64,000 nt of DNA from Planctomycetota bacterium. GTDB lineage: Bacteria > Planctomycetota > Phycisphaerae > UBA1845 > UTPLA1. Of the stretch, positions 25,626 to 34,925 are shown piece after piece. A program made the position numbers and the translations under genes. The stretch spans positions 1 to 64,000 of the forward strand of contig JAATGM010000039.1 of NCBI GenBank assembly GCA_015654675.1, written 5' to 3'. The notes under the pieces were generated by a model that was not told the DNA's origin, did not search any database, and was given only the letters and a program-made list of their open reading frames with translations. Numbering within the stretch: position 1 is the stretch's first letter; every line of letters starts with the position of its first letter.

Positions 25626-27124
25626 GCGACGGGCGGCCGATACTGGCATTTGAGGGGATTACGAAGCGCTTTCCGGGCGTGACGGCACTGGCGGATGTTT
25701 CGCTGGAAGTGCGGGCGGGCGAGTGTCACGCGTTGATGGGCGAGAATGGGGCGGGCAAGAGCACGCTGGGAAAGATTGTCGCGGGGATCTACCAGCCGGA
25801 TGAAGGGCGGGTCCTGCTTGACGGGGAAGTGATTCGATTTCGCGTGCCACTGGATGCGGCGGAAGCGGGGATCGCGATCGTTCACCAGGAGCTGGCGTTT
25901 TGTCCGAACTTGAGCATCGCTGAGAATCTGCTTCTCGGACGGATGCCGAGTCGCGGCGGGATTGTTCGGCGCGGTGAGATGGAGGGGGAGGCGCGGCGGA
26001 TGCTGGCCGCGGTGGGGCTGCAGATCGATCCGGCGACCTTGATGGAGCGGCTTTCGACGGCGCAGGAGCAGCTTGTGCAAATCGCGGCGGCGGTGGGGCG
26101 GCGAGCGCGAATTATTGTCATGGATGAGCCGACGAGTTCTTTGTCGGCTGTCGAGTCGGAGCGACTGTTTGAGATCCTGGGGCAACTCAAGCGGCAGGGT
26201 GTGACCATCATCTATGTTTCGCATCGCATGGAGGAGATACTTCGGCTGTGCGATCGGGTGAGCGTGCTCCGCGACGGGCGATTCATCAAAACGCTGGAGA
26301 CGGCTGCGACGAGCACGGATGAGATCGTTTCTCTTATGATCGGTCGGTCGGTCGGAGAGTATTTCCCGTCGCATCTGTCGGCGAAGATCGGGCCGCCGCT
26401 GCTGGCTGTTGAAGGGTTGAGTGCGGCGGATCGCGTTCGCGATGTGTCGTTCGAAGTACGCGCTGGCGAAGTTGTGGGGCTCGCGGGATTGGTGGGGGCC
26501 GGTCGGAGCGAAGTGGCTCGGTGCATCTTCGGGGTGGATGAGTTCGAGCGCGGGACGATCCGTATCGACGGGCAGGCAGTGACAATTCGAACGCCGTCGG
26601 ATGCGATCGAGCTCGGGATCGGGCTGCTGCCCGAGGATCGGAAGCGGCAGGGTCTCGTACTATCGATGAGCTGTAAAGACAACCTGGCTTTGGCCGTGCT
26701 ACGGCGGCTGGCCGGCCGGCTGCTTTTCAGTCGGCGACGCGCAGGGCGACTGGCGGCTGAGTATTTCGAGAAGCTACGGGTTCGGGCGGCGCATCCGGAG
26801 GTTGATGTCGCTGGGCTATCGGGTGGGAATCAGCAGAAAATCGCGCTGGCGAAGTGGCTGGCGCGGAATTGCCGGGTGTTGATTCTGGATGAGCCGACAC
26901 GCGGGGTTGATGTGGGGGCGAAGGCGGAGATCTACTCCTTAATCGATGAACTGGCCGCGGCGGGAAAGGCAGTGCTGCTGATCAGTTCGGAATTGCCCGA
27001 GGTGCTTAACCTGAGCACACGGGTGCTGGTGCTGGCCGGCGGGCGGGTTGTGGGGGAGCTGCCGCGCGAGCGGGCGACGCAGGATGCAGTCATGCGTTTG
27101 ATGGCGAATGTGAAGGCGGCATAA
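25622..27124 (+). CDS. Sugar ABC transporter ATPase with two nucleotide-binding domains (RbsA/MglA-like)
   Basis: 500 residues from GTG 25622, which overlaps the preceding TGA; GGGGAAGAA is its ribosome-binding site. First cassette (1-235): GENGAGKSTLGKIVAG Walker A, a LSTAQEQLVQIAAAV signature, and VMDEPTSSLSAVE Walker B. Second cassette (about 245-490): degenerate Walker A GLVGAGRSEVAR, LSGGNQQKIALAKWLA signature and ILDEPTRGVDVGAKAE. This asymmetry is normal for CUT2 sugar importers, where one polypeptide supplies both ATPases. The expected next gene, a membrane permease, is absent; a GH31 enzyme follows 18 bases later. Confidence 0.93.
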   Translation: MSDGRPILAFEGITKRFPGVTALADVSLEVRAGECHALMGENGAGKSTLGKIVAGIYQPDEGRVLLDGEVIRFRVPLDAAEAGIAIVHQELAFCPNLSIAENLLLGRMPSRGGIVRRGEMEGEARRMLAAVGLQIDPATLMERLSTAQEQLVQIAAAVGRRARIIVMDEPTSSLSAVESERLFEILGQLKRQGVTIIYVSHRMEEILRLCDRVSVLRDGRFIKTLETAATSTDEIVSLMIGRSVGEYFPSHLSAKIGPPLLAVEGLSAADRVRDVSFEVRAGEVVGLAGLVGAGRSEVARCIFGVDEFERGTIRIDGQAVTIRTPSDAIELGIGLLPEDRKRQGLVLSMSCKDNLALAVLRRLAGRLLFSRRRAGRLAAEYFEKLRVRAAHPEVDVAGLSGGNQQKIALAKWLARNCRVLILDEPTRGVDVGAKAEIYSLIDELAAAGKAVLLISSELPEVLNLSTRVLVLAGGRVVGELPRERATQDAVMRLMANVKAA

Positions 27125-27142
27125 GGCGGGTGGAGGGATTTC

Positions 27143-30100
27143 GTGGGACGAGTTGCGTTGCAGATGGCGATGGCTGTGCTGGCATTTGAGGGCGCGGTGA
27201 TGGCGCAACTCAATCCAGTGGCAGATACTGGCGCGGTCGTAATTTCTGACGAAGCGCGATTCACCGTGCTGACGCCGCGTTTGATCCGAATGGAGTGGTC
27301 GCCCGACGGGAAGTTTGAAGACCGGGCTTCGCTGGCATTCGTGAATCGGAAGCTGCCGCGGCCGAGCTTTCGGGTCGAACATGTGGGCGGGTGGCTCGAG
27401 ATTCGAACGGATGTTTTGACGCTGCGCTACAAAGAGCACAGCGGCGGCTTCACTGAGACGAACCTGTCTATTGAGCTCAAGGTCGGCGACAAGTCGGTGC
27501 GATGGCACCCGGGCATGCAGGATGTCGGCAACCTGCTCGGCACGGCGCGGACGTTGGACAGCGTTTCAGGCGGATGTATGCTCGAGCCGGGGCTGCTTTC
27601 ACGCGACGGATGGGTGGTGGTCGACGATTCGAAGCGGCCGGTCTTTGATGCGGGCAAAGCCGGCGCGTTGGACTGGGCGGCGGCGCGGCGGCGGTGGGAC
27701 GCGATTGACTGGTATTTCTTTGGATATGGGCACGATTACAAGGCGGCGCTGGCGGATTTTACAAAGGTGGCGGGCAAGATTCCTTTGCCGCCGCGGTTTG
27801 TGTTTGGGTCGTGGTGGTCGCGATATTGGGCCTATAGCGACGCGGAGCTGCGGCAACTGGTGAAGGAGTTTCGCGAGCATGATGTGCCGCTCGACGTGCT
27901 CGTGATCGACATGGATTGGCACCTGGATGGGTGGACAGGATACACGTGGAATCCGAAATACTTTCCCGATCCAGAGGGGTTTTTGAAGTGGGTGCATGAA
28001 CAGGGGCTGCGGGCGACACTCAATTTGCACCCTGCCGATGGTGTTGGAAAGCACGAGAAGCAGTTTGCGGCGGTGGCGAAGCGAATGGGCGTCGATCCGA
28101 AGAAGGTCGAAAAAATCCCTTTTGATTCAACTGACCGGAAGTTCGTTGAGTCGTACTTCGCGGACTTGCATCATCCGCTCGAGCGGCAGGGAGTTGATTT
28201 CTGGTGGATCGACTGGCAGCAGGAGAAGGATACCAAGGTTGAGAATCTCGATCCGCTGTTCTGGCTGAACTACCTGCATACGGAGGACATGATTCGCAAC
28301 CCGGAGAACAAGGGTCGGCGGCCGTTGATCTTCAGTCGCTGGGGCGGGTTGGGAAATCATCGATATCAGATTGGTTTTTCGGGCGACACGTATTGCAACT
28401 GGCCGTCGCTGGCATTTCAGCCGTATTTCACCTCGACGGCGGGGAATGTCGGCTATGCGTATTGGAGCCACGATATTGGTGGGCACCAGCCGGGAAAGGT
28501 CGATCCGGAGTTGTACGCGCGGTGGATCCAATGGGGGATTTTCAGCCCCGTGCTGCGAACGCACACCACCAAGAATCCGCTGGCGGAGCGGCGAATCTGG
28601 GAGTTTCCGAAGCCGGTGTTTGAGGCGGCCCGCGCCGCATTTCGCCTGCGCTATGAGCTGATTCCCTACATCTACCAGGCGGCGCGAGAGTGTTACGACA
28701 CGGGATTGCCGCTTTGCCGGCCGCTCTATTACGAATGGCCCGAGATCGAAGAGGCGTATTCGCGCGGCGACGAGTATCTGTTCGGCGACCAAATGCTGGT
28801 GAAGCCGGTCACAGCTCCGATGGATCTGGACATCGGGGCGACGTCGGTAAACGTGTGGATACCGCCGGGGCCGTGGACGGACTGGTTTACCGGGAAGACC
28901 TATCTCGGGCCCACGACGGTGAATCTGCTGGTTCCGTTGGATCAGATTCCCGTATTCGTGCGGGCGGGTGCGATCATTCCGTCTGCGCCCGCCGCGAGAG
29001 ACACGCGCGAGCAGCGGCGCGACGAATTGATTCTGGATGTGTTTCCGGGACAGCGCGGGCAGACGCGGCTGTACGACGACGACGGTGAGACGCTTGGGTA
29101 TGAGAAGGACGAGCGAACGCTGACGCCGGTGGTGTATGACGGATCGGCGGGGCAGCATCGCGTTCGGATCGGACGCGTCAACGGGCGCTATCCGGGGATG
29201 CCGACGGATAGACGAATTGAAGTTCGACTGCGAGGCGTCTGGCCGGCGGAGAGGGTGACCGCGGATGGCGAGGCGGTTGCGCCGGCGAAGGGGACGAACG
29301 AGGATGGGTACTCGTACGATGCGAAGACGCTGAGCGTGGTTGTGCGATTACCGAAGGGACCGATTGACAGGCCGGTGGAGATTGTCATTCGCACGATTGG
29401 AAAGACGGGCGACGAGCAGCTGATTTCGGATGGGCTGCGCGGGGCGCTCGACAACTTTGAGTCAATGGGGGCGGTGCTGGGAGCCAAGGTACCGATTCCA
29501 ATACAACGTGCGATGACTTTGCGCGGAGATCTGGCTGCGAATCCGGCACGGGCTATCGAAACCGCGAGGTACCTGCGCGACAATTTGCGTGCGATCACGG
29601 TTGAAACAGCACGGGCCGAGACGAATCTGGAGAAGTTGCGACCGATGTTGGCGCGTCTGCTTGGACTGACGCGGCGGTTGACGGTGGAGCAGGCGGGGCG
29701 GCCGGACGCGGTGGTGGTAACGATGCAGATCATGGCTTTGCCGCCGTACGGTACGACGGTGGGGCTGGCGGCGTCGCTGCAGATGGATGATCTGGACGGG
29801 AAGCCGGCGCTGGGGAGCGGGAAATGGCTGGGGATGTCGGTTGGACAGCCGCTGGACGTGCCCGTGCGCGTGGAACTGGGTGGGGCGGCGAAGACGCGCG
29901 TGCTACGCGGGACGCTGCGCTTGAAGGTCGATGAATTCGTGGTCGAGTTTCCGATCGAGCGGACGCTGCTGCCATCGATCGGTGCGTGGTGGATCGTCGG
30001 TCCGTTCGAGACGACGATGGCTGATGCGTTGAAGACAGAGTTTGAGCCCGAGAAGAAGATCGACTTGAAGGCGAGCTATAAGGGGAAGGGCGGCCGCAAG

Positions 30101-30502
30101 ATTGCGTGGCAACGCGTGCAGCGGACGGTCGGGCCGAAGGATGATTTGACGGATGAGTTCCGGGTTGATTTTCACGGTTTGTACAAAGAGCCGATTTACG
30201 AGTCAGCGGCGTATGGGCTGACGTATTTGATTTCGCCGCGGGAAATGAAGGCGTCGCTCGCGATCGGGTCGGATGATGGCTGCCTCGTCTGGCTGAACGG
30301 CAAGGAAGTTCATCGGATGGATGTCGGTCGGGCGTACGGATCGCGGCAGGATCGAGTGCCGATTGAATTGAAGAAGGGCGTCAACACTTTGCTGGTGAAG
30401 ATCAGCCAAGGCGGCGGGGACTGGAGCTTCGGCGTGCACGTCGAGACGCCGGATGGCAAACCGCTGCCCGACGTTGAAGCGCGGTTAGAGCCGACGGAGT
30501 AG
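27143..30502 (+). CDS. Glycoside hydrolase family 31 with C-terminal extension, secreted
   Basis: 1119 residues from GTG 27143 (TGGAGGG upstream). A short signal-like N-terminus (MGRVALQMAMAVLAFEGAVMAQ) is followed by a GH31 beta-sandwich, then the TIM barrel: VFGSWWSRYWAYSD, VIDMDWHLDGWTGYTW, nucleophile D357 in FWWIDWQQE, acid/base D415 in GFSGDTYCNW, GYAYWSHDIGGH, LRTHTTKNP. DUF5110-like strands follow (PVFVRAGAIIP, RLYDDDGETLGY). Residues about 770-1119 form an extra region ending in a sugar-binding-like beta domain (LAIGSDDGCLVWLNGKEVHR). GH31 enzymes hydrolyse alpha-glucosides, alpha-xylosides or related substrates. Placed after a sugar binding protein and ATPase, it likely frees the sugar they import. 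Confidence 0.92.
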   Translation: MGRVALQMAMAVLAFEGAVMAQLNPVADTGAVVISDEARFTVLTPRLIRMEWSPDGKFEDRASLAFVNRKLPRPSFRVEHVGGWLEIRTDVLTLRYKEHSGGFTETNLSIELKVGDKSVRWHPGMQDVGNLLGTARTLDSVSGGCMLEPGLLSRDGWVVVDDSKRPVFDAGKAGALDWAAARRRWDAIDWYFFGYGHDYKAALADFTKVAGKIPLPPRFVFGSWWSRYWAYSDAELRQLVKEFREHDVPLDVLVIDMDWHLDGWTGYTWNPKYFPDPEGFLKWVHEQGLRATLNLHPADGVGKHEKQFAAVAKRMGVDPKKVEKIPFDSTDRKFVESYFADLHHPLERQGVDFWWIDWQQEKDTKVENLDPLFWLNYLHTEDMIRNPENKGRRPLIFSRWGGLGNHRYQIGFSGDTYCNWPSLAFQPYFTSTAGNVGYAYWSHDIGGHQPGKVDPELYARWIQWGIFSPVLRTHTTKNPLAERRIWEFPKPVFEAARAAFRLRYELIPYIYQAARECYDTGLPLCRPLYYEWPEIEEAYSRGDEYLFGDQMLVKPVTAPMDLDIGATSVNVWIPPGPWTDWFTGKTYLGPTTVNLLVPLDQIPVFVRAGAIIPSAPAARDTREQRRDELILDVFPGQRGQTRLYDDDGETLGYEKDERTLTPVVYDGSAGQHRVRIGRVNGRYPGMPTDRRIEVRLRGVWPAERVTADGEAVAPAKGTNEDGYSYDAKTLSVVVRLPKGPIDRPVEIVIRTIGKTGDEQLISDGLRGALDNFESMGAVLGAKVPIPIQRAMTLRGDLAANPARAIETARYLRDNLRAITVETARAETNLEKLRPMLARLLGLTRRLTVEQAGRPDAVVVTMQIMALPPYGTTVGLAASLQMDDLDGKPALGSGKWLGMSVGQPLDVPVRVELGGAAKTRVLRGTLRLKVDEFVVEFPIERTLLPSIGAWWIVGPFETTMADALKTEFEPEKKIDLKASYKGKGGRKIAWQRVQRTVGPKDDLTDEFRVDFHGLYKEPIYESAAYGLTYLISPREMKASLAIGSDDGCLVWLNGKEVHRMDVGRAYGSRQDRVPIELKKGVNTLLVKISQGGGDWSFGVHVETPDGKPLPDVEARLEPTE

Positions 30503-30511
30503 GCGCGGCGA

Positions 30512-31363
30512 ATGAGTGCGAGCGACGAGCCCATTGGCGTGATTGCGGGGATGGGGACGTTTCCGCATTTAGTGGCGGCCGGGGCGCGGGCGGCGGGGCG
30601 GCGTGTAATCGTTGTCGGGCTGCGGGAATGCGCGGATGAGACGCTTCGCAACGAGTCGGACGCGTTTTATCGAGCCGGGATTGTGCAGGCGGGGCGTTGG
30701 ATTCGCATCTTTCGGCGCGAGGGTGTTCGGCACGCGGTGATGGCGGGGGGCGTCGACAAGACGCGAATGCTGCGTCAGTCGTGGTGGCGGCAGTGGTTGG
30801 CCTATCGACCGGATTTCACTAGCATTCGGATATGGTATTTCGGTGCAGGCGATCGCCGTAATGACACGTTATTGCGGGCGACGGCTGATGAAATGGCGCG
30901 GCGAGGCGTGGAGTTGATTGACTCGACGACATTTACGCAGGATGCGATGGCGCCCGAGGGCGTTCTGACGCGTGCGCGTCCGAGCGCGGCGCAGGAGGCG
31001 GATATTGAGTTGGGCTGGCGGATGGCGCGGGAAATGGGGCGGTTGGATGTCGGTCAGTCGGTGGCGGTGAAGGATAAAGATGTGATCGCGGTAGAGGCGA
31101 TCGAGGGGACGGCGCGGATGATTGCGCGGGCCGGCGAGCTTTGCCGGGCGGGCGGCTGGACGCTGGTGAAGGTCGCCAAGCCGAACCAGGACATGCGATT
31201 TGACGTACCAACAGTCGGCCCGGCGACGATTGAGCAGCTTGTGGCGGCGCGGGCCGGGGCGCTGGTGGTCGAAGCGGGCAAGACGCTGATGCTGGAGCGT
31301 GAGAAGCTGGTTTCTGCGGCGGATGCGGCCGGGATGGTCGTTATCGGTCGGGTCGGGGGCTAG
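30512..31363 (+). CDS. lpxI: UDP-2,3-diacylglucosamine pyrophosphatase LpxI
   Basis: 283 residues. The N-terminal half opens PIGVIAGMGTFPHLVAAGARA and carries GVRHAVMAGGVDKTRM; the C-terminal half has GQSVAVKDKDVIAVEAIEGT, TLVKVAKPNQDMRFDVPTVG and ALVVEAGKTLMLERE, which is the DUF1009 domain with its catalytic Asp region. LpxI replaces LpxH in many bacteria, hydrolysing UDP-2,3-diacylglucosamine to lipid X and UMP. It is separated by 23 kb from the lpxD-lpxC-lpxA operon. The gene starts 9 bases after the GH31 stop, so they are probably cotranscribed by position only. Confidence 0.93.
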   Translation: MSASDEPIGVIAGMGTFPHLVAAGARAAGRRVIVVGLRECADETLRNESDAFYRAGIVQAGRWIRIFRREGVRHAVMAGGVDKTRMLRQSWWRQWLAYRPDFTSIRIWYFGAGDRRNDTLLRATADEMARRGVELIDSTTFTQDAMAPEGVLTRARPSAAQEADIELGWRMAREMGRLDVGQSVAVKDKDVIAVEAIEGTARMIARAGELCRAGGWTLVKVAKPNQDMRFDVPTVGPATIEQLVAARAGALVVEAGKTLMLEREKLVSAADAAGMVVIGRVGG

Positions 31364-31427
31364 CGTTTGCCACTCGAGTCTGAATTTCGATTCGATTGGG
31401 GACGATTACGATAATACCTGGGTGGAC

Positions 31428-31466
31428 CCTCACCCTGGCCCGCTCTCCTGAAGGGAGAGGGAACTC
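31428..31466. repeat. REP-like palindromic element
   Basis: CCCTCACCCTGGCCCGCTCTCC followed closely by GGAGAG-GG forms an imperfect hairpin (CTCTCC-TGAA-GGGAGAG). A close relative occurs at 38300-38336. It lies 16 bases upstream of the epimerase start, in the leader. Confidence 0.6.
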
Positions 31467-31481
31467 TTTGGAGACGGTGAA

Positions 31482-32417
31482 GTGAAGTATCTGGTTACCG
31501 GCGGAGCGGGGTTCATCGGTTCGCATATCGCGGAGCATCTGTGCGGTGCGGGCGAAACCGTGCGGGTGCTCGACAATTTCCTCACCGGGAAGCGAAAGAA
31601 CCTTGAGCCATTGGGCGGACGGGCGGAGGTGATCGAGGGCGACTTTCGCGACGCGAATGTCTGCAAACAGGCGTGCAAGGGGATGGATTTTGTTTTGCAT
31701 CAGGGCGCTTTGCCGTCCGTGCCGAAGAGCGTGGCCGATCCGGTGTTGAGCCACACATGCAACATCGACGGGACGCTGAATATTCTGCTGGCCGCGAAAG
31801 AGTGCGGTGTGCGGCGCGTGGTGATGGCCGCGAGCAGCTCGGCTTACGGTGAATCGCCGACGCTGCCAAAGGTCGAGACGATGCGGTCCGATCCGCTGAG
31901 TCCGTATGCGGTGCAGAAGCTGGCGGGAGAGATGTACGCGCGGGCGTTTGCGAAGTGCTATGGGATGGAGACGCTGGCGCTGCGGTATTTCAATGTGTTC
32001 GGGCCGCGGCAGGACCCGGCCAGCCAGTATGCGGCCGCGATTCCGTCGTTTGTGACATCCATTCTGCGGGGCGAGTCGCCGACAGTTTACGGCGATGGCG
32101 AGCAGACGCGCGACTTCACTTATATTGATAATGTGGTGCAGGCGAATCTGCTGGCGACGCGGGCCCCGAAGGCGGACGGCTTGGCCATGAACATCGCCTG
32201 CGGCGAGCGCGTGACGATCAATCATGTCATCGCGCGGATCAACGAGCTGCTGGGGACGAAGGTGAACCCGAAGTATGTCGATTCGCGTAAGGGGGACATC
32301 AAGCATTCGCTGGCGGACATTTCGCTGGCGAAACAGGTGATCGGGTTTGCGCCGAAGGTGCTGTTCGATGACGGGTTGAAGCGGTCGATCGAGTGGTACC
32401 GCAAGAATCTCGGCTAG
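31482..32417 (+). CDS. NAD-dependent sugar epimerase/dehydratase (extended SDR), UDP-GlcNAc/Glc 4-epimerase-like
   Basis: 311 residues from GTG 31482 with GGAGA 7 bases upstream. The NAD-binding fold begins YLVTGGAGFIGSHIAEHLCG; the catalytic triad is the Ser in ASSSAYGE and Y-x3-K in SPYAVQKLAGE; FNVFGPRQDPASQYAAAIP and YGDGEQTRDFTYIDNVVQAN are typical of the WbpP/GalE-like group that epimerises UDP-GlcNAc or UDP-Glc at C4. Such sugars feed polysaccharide or glycoprotein synthesis, and a GT2 gene lies 2.8 kb downstream. It converges on the M28 peptidase gene with only 6 bases between the stops. Confidence 0.9.
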   Translation: MKYLVTGGAGFIGSHIAEHLCGAGETVRVLDNFLTGKRKNLEPLGGRAEVIEGDFRDANVCKQACKGMDFVLHQGALPSVPKSVADPVLSHTCNIDGTLNILLAAKECGVRRVVMAASSSAYGESPTLPKVETMRSDPLSPYAVQKLAGEMYARAFAKCYGMETLALRYFNVFGPRQDPASQYAAAIPSFVTSILRGESPTVYGDGEQTRDFTYIDNVVQANLLATRAPKADGLAMNIACGERVTINHVIARINELLGTKVNPKYVDSRKGDIKHSLADISLAKQVIGFAPKVLFDDGLKRSIEWYRKNLG

Positions 32418-32423
32418 TTTTTT

Positions 32424-33944
32424 TCAATCTCTCAAAGTACCGGGCATATCGGCGAGGACGTAGGAGACTACGGCCATCGCGGCTACGCATTCCCGGAGGT
32501 CTTTTTTGTCGACCTTGTCGAGCGTGTCGGCCTGGGTGTGGTGGTAGTCGAAATAGCGCGAGCCCTCGACTTCGAGGCCGAGCTGCGGGACGCCGCCGGC
32601 GCGCATGGCGCTGATGTCGGCGCCGCCGCCGCCGACGGTGGCGTGCATGTTGAGCGTGGGTTGGAGCAGGGCCAGGACTGCGGCGAGCTTTGCGGCGGCG
32701 TGGTCGTCGCGCGGGGTGGTTTGACGACCTCGTCGCATCGAGTCGAGCACGCGCGAGGTCGAGGCGGTGAACGGGGGCGCGCCGTTTTCGGGCACGCTTA
32801 CACCGATCGACACGGGGCGGAAGCCGCCGGAGTCGGTTTCGAGGGCGGCGACGTGTTTGGCGAGGTCAGCGGCGTGATCGAGTGCGTATTGCTTGCCGCC
32901 GGCGAGGCCATTTTCTTCATTGGTGAAGAGGACGCAGCGGATGGTGCGGCGCGGCGTCAGGTTCAGCCGCTTGAGCAGGGCGAGGGCTTCCATCGACATG
33001 ACGCAGCCGGCGCCGTCGTCGTGAGCGCCCTGGCCTACGTCCCATGAGTCGATATGGCCGCCGATGACGACGACTTCGTCGGGAAGCTCGCGGCCGCGGA
33101 TTTCTCCAATGACGTTGGCTGAGGGGACGAGGCCTTCGTCGTGAGCCGTCATTTTGAGGCAGACGACGACCTTTTTTCCGTCGGCGATCATGCGGGCGAT
33201 TTCTTCGGAGTCTTCGACGGTGATGGCGGCGGCGGGAATTTTTCGCTTGCCGTCGGTGTAGCCCATTGCGCCGGTGTGGGGCGAGCGAAGCGAATGGGCG
33301 GTGACGGAGCGGACTAGGCAGGCGACGGCGCCCTTGTCGGAGGCGAGGTCGGCGCCACGGTGGCGGAAGCGGACGGTCTGGCCGTAGCCGGAGCCCTTGA
33401 TGGGGTCGTATGGCGGCATGGCGTTGTTGAAGAGGACGATTTTGCCTTCGGCGCCGCTGCCCAGTTTGTCCAGTTCGGCTTCTTCGCGGACGACGACCAC
33501 TTCGGCGGTGATGCCTTCGGGCGGGGTGGCGATCGAGCCGCCGAGGCCGAGCATGACGAGCGGCTGGCGGCGGGGCTCGATCATTTCGATGGATTCCTCG
33601 CCGCGGACCCAGCGCGTGACCTGGACGGGCTCTTTGTGGACGTTTTGGAGGCCGTCACGTTGCATGGACTCGACGGCCCAGTCGAGGGCACGGTCGAGGT
33701 TGGCGGAGCCGCTGATGCGGTTGCCAACGTCGTCGCAGAGGCGACGGAGCTTGTCGTAGGCGCCGTCGTCTTTCAGTGCCGCCGCAGTGATCGTGTTTGC
33801 GGTGGCGTGGTAGCGGCTGTGCAGGTCGGACAGGACCTCGGGGTTGGGCGCGACGGCTGCTTCATTATTGATCGTGGTTGTCTGGGCCGCGCAGCCGAGG
33901 AGGAGGATGGCCGGGACGATTCGGACGACGAAGCTTGGTTTCAT
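32424..33944 (-). CDS. M28-family zinc aminopeptidase, lipoprotein with PA domain
   Basis: 506 residues from ATG 33944, which yields MKPSFVVRIVPAILLLGC, a lipobox with acylated C18. A protease-associated (PA) domain occupies about 150-270, including the GAVACLVRSVTAHSL segment. The metallopeptidase domain has the co-catalytic zinc ligands in GGHIDSWDVGQGAHDDGAG, FTNEENGLAGG, ETDSGGF and YHHTQADT. It should remove N-terminal residues from peptides outside the inner membrane. It is close in design to carboxypeptidase Q/plasma glutamate carboxypeptidase. It is transcribed divergently from yggS, with 168 bases between the starts. Confidence 0.92.
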   Translation of the reverse strand: MKPSFVVRIVPAILLLGCAAQTTTINNEAAVAPNPEVLSDLHSRYHATANTITAAALKDDGAYDKLRRLCDDVGNRISGSANLDRALDWAVESMQRDGLQNVHKEPVQVTRWVRGEESIEMIEPRRQPLVMLGLGGSIATPPEGITAEVVVVREEAELDKLGSGAEGKIVLFNNAMPPYDPIKGSGYGQTVRFRHRGADLASDKGAVACLVRSVTAHSLRSPHTGAMGYTDGKRKIPAAAITVEDSEEIARMIADGKKVVVCLKMTAHDEGLVPSANVIGEIRGRELPDEVVVIGGHIDSWDVGQGAHDDGAGCVMSMEALALLKRLNLTPRRTIRCVLFTNEENGLAGGKQYALDHAADLAKHVAALETDSGGFRPVSIGVSVPENGAPPFTASTSRVLDSMRRGRQTTPRDDHAAAKLAAVLALLQPTLNMHATVGGGGADISAMRAGGVPQLGLEVEGSRYFDYHHTQADTLDKVDKKDLRECVAAMAVVSYVLADMPGTLRD

Positions 33945-34112
33945 TCTCTGGTTCCGTAGGCCGCGAGCAGCGCCCCGCCGGCTCTGTGCGGGGTCGGATT
34001 GGCGGCGAGGGGGGATGCTAACCGCGCGCTGGCTTTGACCCAATTGCGGCGGAAGGATTGAAAGGATTGGCTGATTGGGGTATGACGTTATCGGTCCCGA
34101 GAGGCGCGGTGC

Positions 34113-34925
34113 ATGGTTAGCAATCTTCCCAGCGTACGACGAAAGCTGGCTGAAAACTTCAAGCGGGTGCGTGATCGCATCGAGGCGGCGTGCTCGGCTG
34201 CGCGGCGGGACCCGGCGGATATCACGCTGGTGGCGGTGAGCAAGTACGTCGAGATCGACGTCATCCGGCAGGTGCTGGAGCTGGGGCATGTGGAGCTGGG
34301 GGAGAACCGGGCACAGCAGCTCAACCAACGGGCGGGGATGTTGCACGAGTTCATCGAGCGGCGGGCGGTGCTGGCGGGCAAGACGGAGAAGGCAATTCCG
34401 AAGCCACGCTGGCACATGGTCGGGCACCTGCAGCGCAACAAGGTGAAGCTGGTCCTGCCGTGGGCGGAGATGATTCACTCGATTGACAGCATGCGGTTGG
34501 CTGAGGAGTTGCATCAGCAGTCGATCAAGCTTGGGCGGGTGGCGAACCTGCTGCTTGAAGTCAACGTGAGCGAGGAGCGGAGCAAGTTTGGCGTCGCGGT
34601 GGGGGCAGCGCCGCATCTGGCGGAGCAGTTTGCGGCGTGGGAGGGCATCCGGCTGTGCGGGCTGATGACGATGCTGCCGGTGGACGCGACTCCGAACGAG
34701 CAGCGGCTTTATTTCGATCGACTGCGAGATGTGTTTGACGACATGGTGACCGACAAGGTGGCCGGGCCGGAGTTCAAGCACATGTCGATGGGGATGAGCA
34801 ACGATTTTGAGGCGGCCATTGCGAGCGGGTCGACGATACTGCGGATCGGCACGGCGCTGTTCAACGGGTTGTATAACCCGGATGCGCCGCAACCCGAGGA
34901 GACGATTGATCGCGCAGGGGTTTGA
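34113..34925 (+). CDS. yggS: YggS-family pyridoxal phosphate homeostasis protein
   Basis: 270 residues of the PLP-binding TIM-barrel family. The PLP lysine is in ITLVAVSKYVEIDVIRQ; further family motifs are LGENRAQQLNQ, WHMVGHLQRNKVK, LLEVNVSEERSKFGV, GLMTMLPVDA and MSMGMSNDFEAAIASGST with the phosphate-binding RIGTALFNG. It carries PLP without a known enzyme reaction and balances B6 vitamers. It is slightly longer than the 230-aa norm. In many bacteria yggS lies next to yggT, a small membrane protein; here too its stop overlaps a small membrane-protein gene. Confidence 0.93.
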   Translation: MVSNLPSVRRKLAENFKRVRDRIEAACSAARRDPADITLVAVSKYVEIDVIRQVLELGHVELGENRAQQLNQRAGMLHEFIERRAVLAGKTEKAIPKPRWHMVGHLQRNKVKLVLPWAEMIHSIDSMRLAEELHQQSIKLGRVANLLLEVNVSEERSKFGVAVGAAPHLAEQFAAWEGIRLCGLMTMLPVDATPNEQRLYFDRLRDVFDDMVTDKVAGPEFKHMSMGMSNDFEAAIASGSTILRIGTALFNGLYNPDAPQPEETIDRAGV

